Source: Phycisphaerales bacterium
GTDB lineage: Bacteria > Planctomycetota > Phycisphaerae > Phycisphaerales > UBA1924
Assembly: GCA_020847535.1 (NCBI GenBank)
Contig: JADLBU010000028.1
Span: 1-59,124, forward strand
DNA: 59,124 bases
Reading direction: 5' to 3'
The stretch's first letter is position 1; every line of letters starts with the position of its first letter. Made by a program: the position numbers and the translations under genes. The notes beneath the pieces were generated by a model. The model was not told the origin of the DNA, made no database searches, and saw only the letters and a program-made list of their open reading frames with translations. Shown one piece after another: positions 25,824-34,149 of the stretch.

Positions 25824-25902
25824 GGCCAACCGGCCGGCGCCTGCGGTACGGGCGTCCGAAGCCCGCCGCGAACCCGTCACCACTCCAGTGCATGTCCAGT
25901 GA
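25726..25902 (+). CDS. Very small His/Thr-rich protein
   Basis: A 58-aa frame beginning MTNGKHHHKSTTQQTKPPTD with a good AGGAG site 8 nt upstream. Its TGA overlaps the GTG of the next gene, the usual sign of coupling. It overlaps the 3' end of the membrane-protein frame by 98 nt in another frame. The composition (Thr, Ala, Pro, His) suggests a disordered protein. No family is recognised. Confidence 0.5.
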   Translation: MTNGKHHHKSTTQQTKPPTDAARTMAKAGTTAEANRPAPAVRASEARREPVTTPVHVQ

Positions 25903-26207
25903 ACTCGACCCCAGCGAGACATCCCGAGCGCGAACAGCTCGTGACCGTGGATGACCTGCGCGAAGCGCTCCGGGCGGCCGAGCGTCCGGAGTGCCTGCAC
26001 GCCAGCGATGTGCTCGACTGCTTCATCGCTCAAGAGCGAGCGGCGATGACTCATCAACTCCTCGGCGCGGGCGTCCCGGCGACGCTCGCGCTGAGGATTT
26101 CAGGACGCATGGCGAGGACGGCGCGTGCCTCCGCCCTGGCGGTGGTGACCGCCTACTGGCGTGAGCTGCTCCCCGCTACCCCTCCGACTCCTTCCCGCAC
26201 CGGATGA
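25899..26207 (+). CDS. Hypothetical helical protein
   Basis: A 102-aa, mostly helical, charged protein starting at a GTG overlapping the preceding stop (GTGA). It contains LVTVDDLREALRAAERPE and ISGRMARTARASALAVVTAYW. No family is recognised. Its 3' end overlaps the convergent 26176-26697 gene by 32 nt. Confidence 0.6.
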   Translation: MNSTPARHPEREQLVTVDDLREALRAAERPECLHASDVLDCFIAQERAAMTHQLLGAGVPATLALRISGRMARTARASALAVVTAYWRELLPATPPTPSRTG

Positions 26208-26697
26208 GCCCGGCAAGCAGCGCATCGGCCAGGCGGGCCTCAAAGCGCTCACGCTCGATGGCCCGCCCCCTGGCGTTGGACGGGAGTTTCATCGGGCCAA
26301 GGCGGGCCGCCTCGTGCTCCACAGCGGGCATGGCGAAGGCCACAGCGCGGAGAATCGCCCGGGCGACGTGGCTGGCGGAGAGACGAGCGCCCGTGGTCCG
26401 ACGGTACAACTCGATGAGGCGCGTGAACGCCTCGTCGGTCTCGGGCGTGAGCACCAGTTCCCTCTTGATGAACCGGAGCGCCGCCGTTGGCGGGCGGGAG
26501 ACCGTCGCCCATCGGGCGTCGGTCGCGGGTCCGTCCTGGTTCGACACGGGCGGCGGCGCAGGTACGGCGCCCGGTTCCTTCGCGGGCTGTGCCTTGGGCA
26601 CGACGGGCGCCGCCGCGACCGCGCTCGCCGCGGTTTGCATGTCGAACAGCCGCGCGATCGGGCTGGAGGTGGGCTGTGCGGGAAGTTGCTTGGCCAT
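26176..26697 (-). CDS. Small partner of ParA, RHH/ParB-like candidate
   Basis: A 173-aa protein lying 7 nt after parA, the place of a centromere-binding partner. The first 70 residues are Ala/Pro-rich and probably disordered. The second half has a strand-helix-helix pattern (ALRFIKRELVLTPETDEAFTRLIELYRR, GARLSASHVARAILRAVAFAM) that would suit a ribbon-helix-helix or similar small DNA-binding fold. Assignment rests on position and secondary structure, not a clear motif. Confidence 0.62.
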   Translation of the reverse strand: MAKQLPAQPTSSPIARLFDMQTAASAVAAAPVVPKAQPAKEPGAVPAPPPVSNQDGPATDARWATVSRPPTAALRFIKRELVLTPETDEAFTRLIELYRRTTGARLSASHVARAILRAVAFAMPAVEHEAARLGPMKLPSNARGRAIERERFEARLADALLAGLIRCGKESEG

Positions 26698-26704
26698 GGC
26701 CGCC

Positions 26705-27607
26705 TCACCCGTTCACGACGAGTTGTTCGAGCTCGCGTCCCAGCGGCTCCAGCAGGTGCGAGATGACGCCGTAGTCGCACGGGCCGAGCTCGCCACTGAG
26801 GAACGCCTCACGGTTGTGGACACGGTGCTCCAGCTCGACGGAGAGACGGAGGTACTGCTGGGCCACGGGCATCGACTCGAACTTCGGTAACTGGAACAGC
26901 GTCTTCCCGCGGAGCGAGGCCTCGGGCAGGATGACCGCCTGCGAGATGAGCGTGTCAAACCGGCGCCCCGGGAGCGCCTCGGCCACCGTCGTCTCGACTT
27001 GCGCTCTCAAGCGCGTCGCCCGCCCGTCGACGGCATTGAACACGACGCCCAAGACTTCAAGATCCGGGTTGCTGAGGCGACGCGCATCCGCGATGTCGCG
27101 GAACGCGTCGGTGAGGCCCGCCAGCGACAGCGGGTGCGCGAACGCCGAGAGCAGGAACCACTCCGCCGATGAGTAGGCCGCCACGGTCGTGATGAACCCC
27201 GCGGAGTGACCGGTGTCTAGGAACACATAGTCGTACTGCTGGCGTGCCTCCGCGATAACCCGGTCGAGGATCCGGGTGCGGGCCGCGAACTTGGAGAGCA
27301 GCGTCTCGATCTCCAGGAGCTGCTGCCGCGACGGCACCAGGTGCACGCCCTGCGGCATGTGGTCGCGGATCGCCAGCGACGCGACCGTCTCGTCGGTCGT
27401 GAGCAGCTCGAGCGAGCCGGCGAAGCTGTCCACCGGAACCCCGAGCAGCTTGGTCGAACCGGCGCCAGGGTCCAGGTCGATGATCAGGCTCCGCTTGCCG
27501 CGGAGCCCGAGCGCCGCCGCGAGGTGCGTCGCGTTGGTGCTCTTGCCCACCCCGCCCTTCTGATTGCCGACGGCGATGACCGCGCCGCCTCTCTGTGCTT
27601 GCGTCAT
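26705..27607 (-). CDS. parA: ParA/MinD-family partition ATPase
   Basis: A 300-aa deviant-Walker ATPase. The N-terminus carries IAVGNQKGGVGKST, with the signature lysine of ParA/MinD proteins, then LIIDLDPGAGSTKLLG and YVFLDTGHSAGF. The ATG at 27607 has a GGGAGG site. With the downstream small protein it forms a partition-like pair, probably stabilising the excised island. The ParB-type protein of this island is encoded 8 kb away at 17021-18736, so these may be two separate systems. Confidence 0.9.
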   Translation of the reverse strand: MTQAQRGGAVIAVGNQKGGVGKSTNATHLAAALGLRGKRSLIIDLDPGAGSTKLLGVPVDSFAGSLELLTTDETVASLAIRDHMPQGVHLVPSRQQLLEIETLLSKFAARTRILDRVIAEARQQYDYVFLDTGHSAGFITTVAAYSSAEWFLLSAFAHPLSLAGLTDAFRDIADARRLSNPDLEVLGVVFNAVDGRATRLRAQVETTVAEALPGRRFDTLISQAVILPEASLRGKTLFQLPKFESMPVAQQYLRLSVELEHRVHNREAFLSGELGPCDYGVISHLLEPLGRELEQLVVNG

Positions 27608-28142
27608 GTGTTCCTCCCGTGTGTAGATTGCTGGCCCGCGGGCACGCCGGCAGGCGGGACTACCCGCCCGCGGGTCGGCCCGCACTCCGGAGTAAGCCAC
27701 ACGACGAACCCGTGCACAAGCAGCAATCTGCACCCGCGGCTCCGGTGGCTGCCGGCCTTCACGACCGCCGGCCCGCCGGCACACCGGAGCGCCGGATCGC
27801 GGGCCGGCGGGAACGCACGCCCGCATTCTGGAGATCAATCCTCTTGCCGGGTTCGCCGGGGTGTGCGAGACCTGGTCGCGATCGCCTGTGCGCGTGGTTC
27901 GTGGGTGAACGCCGCGCGGGAGTGCTAAACGGGAATGACGGCCCTGGCACGGGCCCTGAAACGAAACGAGCGACCGTGGAAGGTCGCTCGCTGTGACAGT
28001 CGACGGGACGCAAGTGACGGCGTCCGGGCGACGGGTGAATCTCGCAACTCCACCCTACCCCGGATTTCCTCCATCGCACAACCCCGAATCGACGCACGCG
28101 CAGACGTGTGCCCCCGGCTTCCCGCACAAACAGGGTTTGGAT
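27608..28142. other. Intergenic region with palindromes, candidate par site
   Basis: 535 bp between divergent parA and the 28143 gene. Two CCCGCGGG palindromes (27635-27642, extended to GCCCGCGGGC, and 27667-27674) lie 28-60 bp upstream of the parA start and could be ParA operators or centromere sites. A perfect 9-bp hairpin lies at 27967-27990 (CGAGCGACC/GGTCGCTCG), followed on the minus strand by a weakly T-rich stretch. The GCCGG-rich middle (about 27740-27810) was read as low-complexity GC sequence. No replication origin is evident. Confidence 0.4.
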
Positions 28143-29603
28143 ATGGAAACAACTGCCACGAAGCCCGACGGTGGGTTCGTCTACGTCTCCGTACCGGGTC
28201 TATTGGCCGCGTGGTGGGCCTACAAGCGACGATCGCTCCAGTACCGCGACTTCCGGGTGTGGCTCGCGTGTCACGAGCTCCTGGTTGAACGTCGGCGCTC
28301 TGGGAAGCCGCGCGAGTGGAACTTCAAGATCGCTGAACTCCGCCGCTTCGTCGGCGGGGTAGGGGGCCAGCACCTCCGCGCATCGGTCCGGCGGCTGGAG
28401 CGGGTCGGACTGCTGCGCTGGGATTCCCGGCGCCCGTGGGTCCCGACCTGCCTGACCGAGGTCCCCATGGACGAAGCCGGCGAGTTCGGCGACTTCCTCG
28501 CCGGCGTGACCAATCACCGGCGCAAGCTCCCATTCCCACGCCGCCTGCTCGTGATGCTGGTCCGCCAGTCCAAGCCCGTCCTCATGGCCACCGCGCTCGG
28601 TCACCTGCTGCGGTGCATGTACTACCGCCGTGGCGAGTGCCACGGCCGCGGCCTGTGCAAGGCGTCATGGGTCGCCCGCGTGTTCGAGGTCAGCCTCCGG
28701 AACGTGAAGGCCGCGAGGGCGGAGCTGCTGCGGCTCGGCGTGATGGTGTCCTGCTTCGCTCCCCAGCGCGTGCTGGATCGGCACGGCGCCGCGTTCCTGT
28801 TCAACTTCCACTGGGACACCGAGGCACCACCCGGGGACATCGTTTCCACAACCGCAACACCACTCCCAGAGAGAACCGGAATCTCTTCCTTCGGAAGATC
28901 TGAGAACCAGAAACTCGGAAGCGCCCGGACCACTGACGTTCGCAAGCGAACGACGAAGAAACCCACCTGGACGCACATTGTCGGCGGAGACCTTCAGGAC
29001 CCGTCGCGATTGCAAGCGCTGTACGAGGCGGCCGCGGTCGCCGGTATCGTCCGCGTATCCGAATCGAGCCAGCTCTTCGTCTTCGCCGCGGCGATCCACG
29101 CGAAGCGGGTCGGCACGCGAAACAAGTGCGGGCTGTTCGCCACGGTCGTGCGACGTGGGTTGCCTGTCATCTCCCAGGCGGACGAGGACGCGGCCCGGGT
29201 CTGGCTGAACCGGTGGCGATACCGCGAAGAAGCCGTATTTTTACCGTCCATGCACGCCGGCTACTCGCCGGCTACACTGTCGGCCAATGGTGAAGGCCCC
29301 CAGACATCCTCCCGTTCGGAAGACGGCCCGCGAGCCGGCGGGTTCTTGGTTCGGGCTGCGTTTCGGGGAGCGGGGCACCCACACCAGCCGCACCGTGATG
29401 CTGGCCGAACTGTCCGAGCTGATGAAGTTCACCGACCCGACGTGCGGCCCCGACGACTATCGGAGGTCGATTGTCGACGACAACCTCCTGGGCAAGCGAA
29501 CGGTCGCAACGCGGAAGCTCACGTACCAGCGTCTGAGCGAACTCTACGGGCTGGACCCGGGCATCCCGCTGTTCCGCGTGCTCCGGCGTTTGTGGAATGC
29601 TGA
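28143..29603 (+). CDS. Unrecognised winged-helix-like protein upstream of BREX
   Basis: An open frame of 486 aa. Residues 1-230 contain helix-rich segments and two possible winged-helix units (QYRDFRVWLACHELLVE, GGQHLRASVRRLERVGLLRW; KASWVARVFEVSLRNVKAAR, ELLRLGVMV), reminiscent of phage or plasmid replication organisers. Residues about 230-380 are less ordered, then helical. The last ~105 residues overlap brxA in another frame and look like non-selected sequence, so the native stop may have been lost by a point mutation or frameshift. Function could be replication or regulation; I cannot decide. Confidence 0.6.
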   Translation: METTATKPDGGFVYVSVPGLLAAWWAYKRRSLQYRDFRVWLACHELLVERRRSGKPREWNFKIAELRRFVGGVGGQHLRASVRRLERVGLLRWDSRRPWVPTCLTEVPMDEAGEFGDFLAGVTNHRRKLPFPRRLLVMLVRQSKPVLMATALGHLLRCMYYRRGECHGRGLCKASWVARVFEVSLRNVKAARAELLRLGVMVSCFAPQRVLDRHGAAFLFNFHWDTEAPPGDIVSTTATPLPERTGISSFGRSENQKLGSARTTDVRKRTTKKPTWTHIVGGDLQDPSRLQALYEAAAVAGIVRVSESSQLFVFAAAIHAKRVGTRNKCGLFATVVRRGLPVISQADEDAARVWLNRWRYREEAVFLPSMHAGYSPATLSANGEGPQTSSRSEDGPRAGGFLVRAAFRGAGHPHQPHRDAGRTVRADEVHRPDVRPRRLSEVDCRRQPPGQANGRNAEAHVPASERTLRAGPGHPAVPRAPAFVEC

Positions 29604-30102
29604 CCACACCGGTCGTCCACTGCTCGCGTTCGTGGTCGCGTTCGCGCGGGATCCGCTCCTGCGGATGACGGCGGATGTGGTGTTGACGGTGCAGCTCGGG
29701 CAAGCCGTGTCCACCGCCGACATCGACGCCGGACTCGAAACCCGGCTCGGCCGTCGGCTCAACCCCTCGGTCCGCCACAAGGTCGCGCGTAACGCGGGTT
29801 CGAGCTGGACGCAGTCGGGCCACCTGCACGGGCGAGCCCGCAAGCGTCGGGCGAAGGCCTCGGCCTCACCGAGCGCCGCGTGCCTGGCGCTTCTTGTGGC
29901 CTACTCCACCGGCCTCCGCGGCCGGGCGCTCTTCACTTCAGACTGGGCGCGGCTGCTCGACACCAGCTATTCGGAGTTGGTTCAGCTGGTGCAAGCCGCG
30001 AACCGGGCAGGGCTCCTCAACTTCCGTCAAGTCGGCGATGTCGTGGAGATTCAGTTCCCGACTCTGCTTCGTCCGTATGAGGAGGCGCTCTGCCATGGCT
30101 GA
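29287..30102 (+). CDS. brxA: BREX protein BrxA (DUF1819)
   Basis: A 271-aa BrxA homologue, first gene of a type I BREX operon. Family features are the N-terminal E-S/A-rich helix region before IVDDNLLGKRTVATRKLTYQRL and the C-terminal winged-helix segment ending DVVEIQFPTLL. BrxA is a small DNA-binding protein needed for BREX function in characterised systems. The ATG at 29287 lacks a clear ribosome-binding site and lies inside the preceding frame. It overlaps brxB by 8 nt. Confidence 0.88.
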   Translation: MVKAPRHPPVRKTAREPAGSWFGLRFGERGTHTSRTVMLAELSELMKFTDPTCGPDDYRRSIVDDNLLGKRTVATRKLTYQRLSELYGLDPGIPLFRVLRRLWNADHTGRPLLAFVVAFARDPLLRMTADVVLTVQLGQAVSTADIDAGLETRLGRRLNPSVRHKVARNAGSSWTQSGHLHGRARKRRAKASASPSAACLALLVAYSTGLRGRALFTSDWARLLDTSYSELVQLVQAANRAGLLNFRQVGDVVEIQFPTLLRPYEEALCHG

Positions 30103-30646
30103 GATGGACCTCCTCCTGGCGGCGTACGAGTCGCACGTCACGACCCCTTGGCGCGACGGCCTGTCCGGGTCTGAGCGCGTGTGGTTCCTGGTGTACTCAC
30201 CGACGAACGAACGACGGCTGCGCCGGCGGCTGGATGAGTTCGCCATCGCGACCCGCGATGCGGGGCTCGGCTGGAAGCACCTGGATATGACCGACTGGTT
30301 CGCCCAGTGGCTCGCTTCCCAGCGGCACGCCGACGGGTTCTACAAGAGGCCCGACGGCCTGCCCGAGAAGCGTTTCGTTGAATCGGTTGCGGCACGTCTC
30401 CGCGCCGGCCTGGAATCGGCGACCGACCGCGACGTGGTCGCCGTCACCGGCGTCGGCGGGCTCTTCGGTCTGACGCCGCTCAACTCCGTGCTGAAACTCG
30501 TGGACGCCTCCATCAAGGGGCGTCTGCTCGTCTGCTTCCCGGGCACGTACGAACGGGATTTCCATCGGTACCGACTCCTGGGGGCGGGCGAAGGTTGGAG
30601 CTACCTCGCCGCCCCGATCCTGGCCCAGCGCGAGGTGAACTCATGA
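30095..30646 (+). CDS. brxB: BREX protein BrxB (DUF1788)
   Basis: A 183-aa BrxB homologue. It has the family's opening RVWFLVYSPTNERRLRRRLDEF, the FESVAARL-like helix (FVESVAARLRAGL) and the VTGVGGLFGLTPLNSVL block, then LLVCFPGTYERDFHRYRLL close to the end. It is probably a structural partner of BrxC. GAGGAGG lies about 11 nt before the ATG at 30095. The stop overlaps the brxC start in ATGA. Confidence 0.9.
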   Translation: MAEMDLLLAAYESHVTTPWRDGLSGSERVWFLVYSPTNERRLRRRLDEFAIATRDAGLGWKHLDMTDWFAQWLASQRHADGFYKRPDGLPEKRFVESVAARLRAGLESATDRDVVAVTGVGGLFGLTPLNSVLKLVDASIKGRLLVCFPGTYERDFHRYRLLGAGEGWSYLAAPILAQREVNS

Positions 30647-33600
30647 CGTCCGCCCTGAAGAACTACGAGCTGTTCATCAAGGACCCGCGCAGCAGCAAGC
30701 TGCCCAACGAGGGCGTGGCCAAGGTTCGCGGCGCCACCGAGGCCCGCGTCGTCGGCGAAGAGCTCGGCATGTTCGTGTGCGAGGGCCAGTACGCCAAGGG
30801 GCTGGAGATGGTGCTCCAGACCTTCCTCAACAACGTCGAGAAGGAACAGCAGCCGGCCGTCTGGATCAGCGGATTCTACGGCAGTGGCAAGTCTCACCTG
30901 GTGAAGGTGCTCCGCTACCTGTGGACCAACGAGGACCTGGCGGACGGGCGTACACCGCGCGACATCACCAACCTCCCGTCAGAGGTCAAGGACCTCCTGA
31001 AGGAGCTCGACACCGCCGGCAAGCAGAAGGGCGGTGTGTTCGCCGCGGCCGGCATCCTGGAGTCCACACCCGCCGAGCAACTGCCGCGCGGAATCGTGGC
31101 CATCGTGTACGAGGCGCTCGGCCTGCCCACCGACATCGCCACTGCGGAGTTCGTCCTCTGGATGCGGCGAAAAGGGCTGGAGGCGAAGGTCAAGAAGGAC
31201 ATCGAAGCCGCGGGATTCAACTACGAGGAGGAACTCGACGCCTTCCGCGTCTCCTCCGACATCGCCGAATCCATCTCACGGCACGACTCGACACTGGGCA
31301 AGTCCGCGGACGAGGTGCTCACCAAACTCAATGCCCAGTTCCCGAAGGATGTGGCGGTCGACATCGACCGCATGGTCAAGTCCATCACCCAGGCGGTGTC
31401 GGAGCGGTTCGGCGGCAAGATTCCGTGCACGCTGCTCGTCGTCGACGAAGCACAGCAGAGCCTCGGCATCGACGCCGATCGAACGTTCATGTTCGAGAAG
31501 TGCGTGGAGGCGCTGTCGAGCCGCTTCAAGGGCCGGGTCATCGTCGTGGCCACGGGACAGTCGATGCTCAGCGCCGGCACCGCGAACCTCCCGAAACTCC
31601 AGGACCGCTTCACCCGCCTGCTGCACCTCCAGGACAACGACATCGAAGCGGTCATCCGCAAGGTCGTGCTCCAGAAGCGCCCCGACAAGAAACTCCCCAT
31701 TCAGCAGCTCGTGAACTCCTCGGAAGGGGAGATCACCCGCCAGCTGCAGGGCACCCGCATCGAAGCCACGCCGAGCGACAAGGACCGGTACGTCGATGAC
31801 TACCCGCTGCTGCCGGTGCGTCAGCGCTTCTGGGAACGGTCGTTGCGGAACATCGACACCGGCCTCACCGGGCAGCTTCGAACTCAACTCCGTATCACCC
31901 ACGACGCGGTGGCGAAGGTGGCCGATGCACCCGTCGGCACCGTCATCGCCGCCGACGCCCTGTTCGACCAGCTCGCAGATGGCCTGGTCGAAAAGGGCGT
32001 GCTCGACGGCACGCGGCACAACATGATCCAGCGTCTGCTCACCAGCAAGGACGCCGACGAGAAGCTGGCCGGCAGGCTCTACGCCCTCATCTACATGATC
32101 GGGAAGATCAACCACGAGACCCGCGACAAGCCCGGGGACCTGGGCATCCGCGCCACGCCCGGCGTGCTCGCGGACCTGCTGGTCGAGGATCTCAAGGTGG
32201 GAGGCACGGCGCTCCGTGAGCGCATCCCCAAGCTCCTGGCCGCTCACGAGGCCAAGGGCGCGCTCCTGCGTGTTGGTGAGGAGTACCGCCTCCAGACGCC
32301 CGAGTCGGGCGCCTGGGAACAGCACTACCGGCAACGCCTCTCGTCGCTGCTCAACAACGACGGCGAGATCGGCTACCTCCGCGGCGAACTGCTGCGTCGT
32401 GAAGTCGGGGCCATGATCGACGATGTGCCGCTCATGCACGGCAAGTCGAAGATCCGCCGCCGGCTCGAAACCTCGTTCACGGAGACCCCGCCCGCGTCGG
32501 ACCAGGGCGTTCCCGTCTGGGTGCGGACCGAGTGGGATGTGCCCGTCAAGAGCGCGATGACCGAGGCGCACGCCGCCGGCGTCAACAGCCCGCGTGTCAC
32601 CGTGTTCATCCACAAGGCGGGGAAGCAGGATGAACTCAAGCAGCTCTTGGCCGAGGCCAAGGCCGCCGAGCTGACCCTGCAGGAACGCAGCGCCCCGGCG
32701 ACGGCCGCGGGCATCGAGGCCCGCGACGCCATCGCCAGCCGCAAGACGCTCGCCGAGCAACACGCCCGCGAGCTCCTCCTCCAGCACATCCTCAAGGATG
32801 CCAAGGTCATCCTCGCCGGAAGCGAAGAGTTCAACGGCATCACGTTGACGGACAAGGTCCGGGCGGCGTGCGAGGCCGCGCTCGCACGGCTGTACCCCCA
32901 GTTCGGCATCGGTGACTCCGACAAATGGGAAGAGGTCTTCAAGCAGGCCAAGGGCGGTTCCGGCTCGCCGCTGCAACTGGTCAACTACAACGGCGACCCC
33001 GAGAAACACCCCGTGTGCCGGGCCGTGCTCGATGAGGTTGGCGCCGGCAAGAAGGGCTCCGAGCTCGTCAAGAAGTTCACGGCCCCTCCGCACGGGTGGT
33101 CCAACAACGCCGTCAACGCGGCGGTCATGGTCCTCCTGGGCGCCGGCCTGCTCCGCGCTTCCCGCAACGGGCAGCCGATCCTGCGTCAAGCCCTCGAACA
33201 GTCCACCATCGGGCCGACCGAGTTCCGCGTGGACCATCCCCCCATCGCCGCCGGCGACAAGGTCAAGCTGCGGGCCCTGTTCCAGAAGGCCGGCGTCAAG
33301 TGCCAGAGCAACGACGATGTCGAAATCAAGGCTGGCGAGTTCCTGGTCGCCGTCCTCGCGCTCGCCAAGGGCGGCGGTGGCGATGCCCCGCTCCCCGAGC
33401 CCCCCAACACCAACCACATCAAGGCGCTCCAGTCATCCTTCGGGAACGAGCAGCTCTCCGAGATTCTCGCCCAATACGCAACGATCGACGCCGACATCTC
33501 CACCTGGTCCAAGCGGGCAACGCTTGCAACCCAGCGTCTGCCCCGCTGGGACTCCCTCCTCACCATGCTCTCGCACGCCGAGAAGGAAGAACTGCCGGAG

Positions 33601-34122
33601 GGCTTCGATGTCCGCCGGCAGGTCGATGCGATTCTCGAACATCGCCAGCTTTTGGACCCGACCGATCCTGTGCCGCCGCTCGCGAGCACGCTGGGCTCGG
33701 CCCTCCGCAAGAAGCTGACCGGTCTCGCCAAGCAGGCCGCGGCCGTGCACGAGCAGCACGCCGAGGGAATCGCCTCCGACGACGCCTGGAAGACGCTGGG
33801 TACCAAAGACCGTGGTGCCCGTGACGCCATCGCAAGCCACAACCGCCTCGCCCCGCCGGAGGATGTCGATGTCGGCTCAGAAGAGAAACTCGTCGAATCG
33901 CTCGGCTCCCGCAACCTCCAGAGCTGGTCCGAGTTGATCGCGGCCATCCCCGGTCGATTCGAGTCGGCCCGCCAGCAGGCGGCGAGGGCGCTGGAGCCGA
34001 AGGCCCAGGCCGTCAAGCTGCCCTCCGCCACCATCAAGTCCAAGGAAGACCTCACCTCCTGGCTCAAGGCCGCGGAGGATGCCATCTCGTCCAAGCTCAC
34101 CGAAGGCCCCGTCATCATCTGA
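30643..34122 (+). CDS. brxC: BREX ATPase BrxC (PglY-like)
   Basis: A 1159-aa P-loop ATPase of the BrxC/PglY family, the large ATPase of BREX. Walker A is SGFYGSGKSHLVKVL (about 76-90), and the Walker B-like LLVVDEAQQSLG lies near 265. The C-terminal half is long, charged and helical, as in the family. Length is typical for BrxC. The ATG overlaps the brxB stop; 27 nt separate it from pglX. Confidence 0.92.
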   Translation: MTSALKNYELFIKDPRSSKLPNEGVAKVRGATEARVVGEELGMFVCEGQYAKGLEMVLQTFLNNVEKEQQPAVWISGFYGSGKSHLVKVLRYLWTNEDLADGRTPRDITNLPSEVKDLLKELDTAGKQKGGVFAAAGILESTPAEQLPRGIVAIVYEALGLPTDIATAEFVLWMRRKGLEAKVKKDIEAAGFNYEEELDAFRVSSDIAESISRHDSTLGKSADEVLTKLNAQFPKDVAVDIDRMVKSITQAVSERFGGKIPCTLLVVDEAQQSLGIDADRTFMFEKCVEALSSRFKGRVIVVATGQSMLSAGTANLPKLQDRFTRLLHLQDNDIEAVIRKVVLQKRPDKKLPIQQLVNSSEGEITRQLQGTRIEATPSDKDRYVDDYPLLPVRQRFWERSLRNIDTGLTGQLRTQLRITHDAVAKVADAPVGTVIAADALFDQLADGLVEKGVLDGTRHNMIQRLLTSKDADEKLAGRLYALIYMIGKINHETRDKPGDLGIRATPGVLADLLVEDLKVGGTALRERIPKLLAAHEAKGALLRVGEEYRLQTPESGAWEQHYRQRLSSLLNNDGEIGYLRGELLRREVGAMIDDVPLMHGKSKIRRRLETSFTETPPASDQGVPVWVRTEWDVPVKSAMTEAHAAGVNSPRVTVFIHKAGKQDELKQLLAEAKAAELTLQERSAPATAAGIEARDAIASRKTLAEQHARELLLQHILKDAKVILAGSEEFNGITLTDKVRAACEAALARLYPQFGIGDSDKWEEVFKQAKGGSGSPLQLVNYNGDPEKHPVCRAVLDEVGAGKKGSELVKKFTAPPHGWSNNAVNAAVMVLLGAGLLRASRNGQPILRQALEQSTIGPTEFRVDHPPIAAGDKVKLRALFQKAGVKCQSNDDVEIKAGEFLVAVLALAKGGGGDAPLPEPPNTNHIKALQSSFGNEQLSEILAQYATIDADISTWSKRATLATQRLPRWDSLLTMLSHAEKEELPEGFDVRRQVDAILEHRQLLDPTDPVPPLASTLGSALRKKLTGLAKQAAAVHEQHAEGIASDDAWKTLGTKDRGARDAIASHNRLAPPEDVDVGSEEKLVESLGSRNLQSWSELIAAIPGRFESARQQAARALEPKAQAVKLPSATIKSKEDLTSWLKAAEDAISSKLTEGPVII

Positions 34123-34149
34123 CCCGCGCTGCCCCGACCTGACCTCACC

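Noticed and set aside
31276..33417. 713-codon minus-strand frame
   Set aside because: It is antisense to brxC; its Arg/Leu/Val-rich translation shows no domain.
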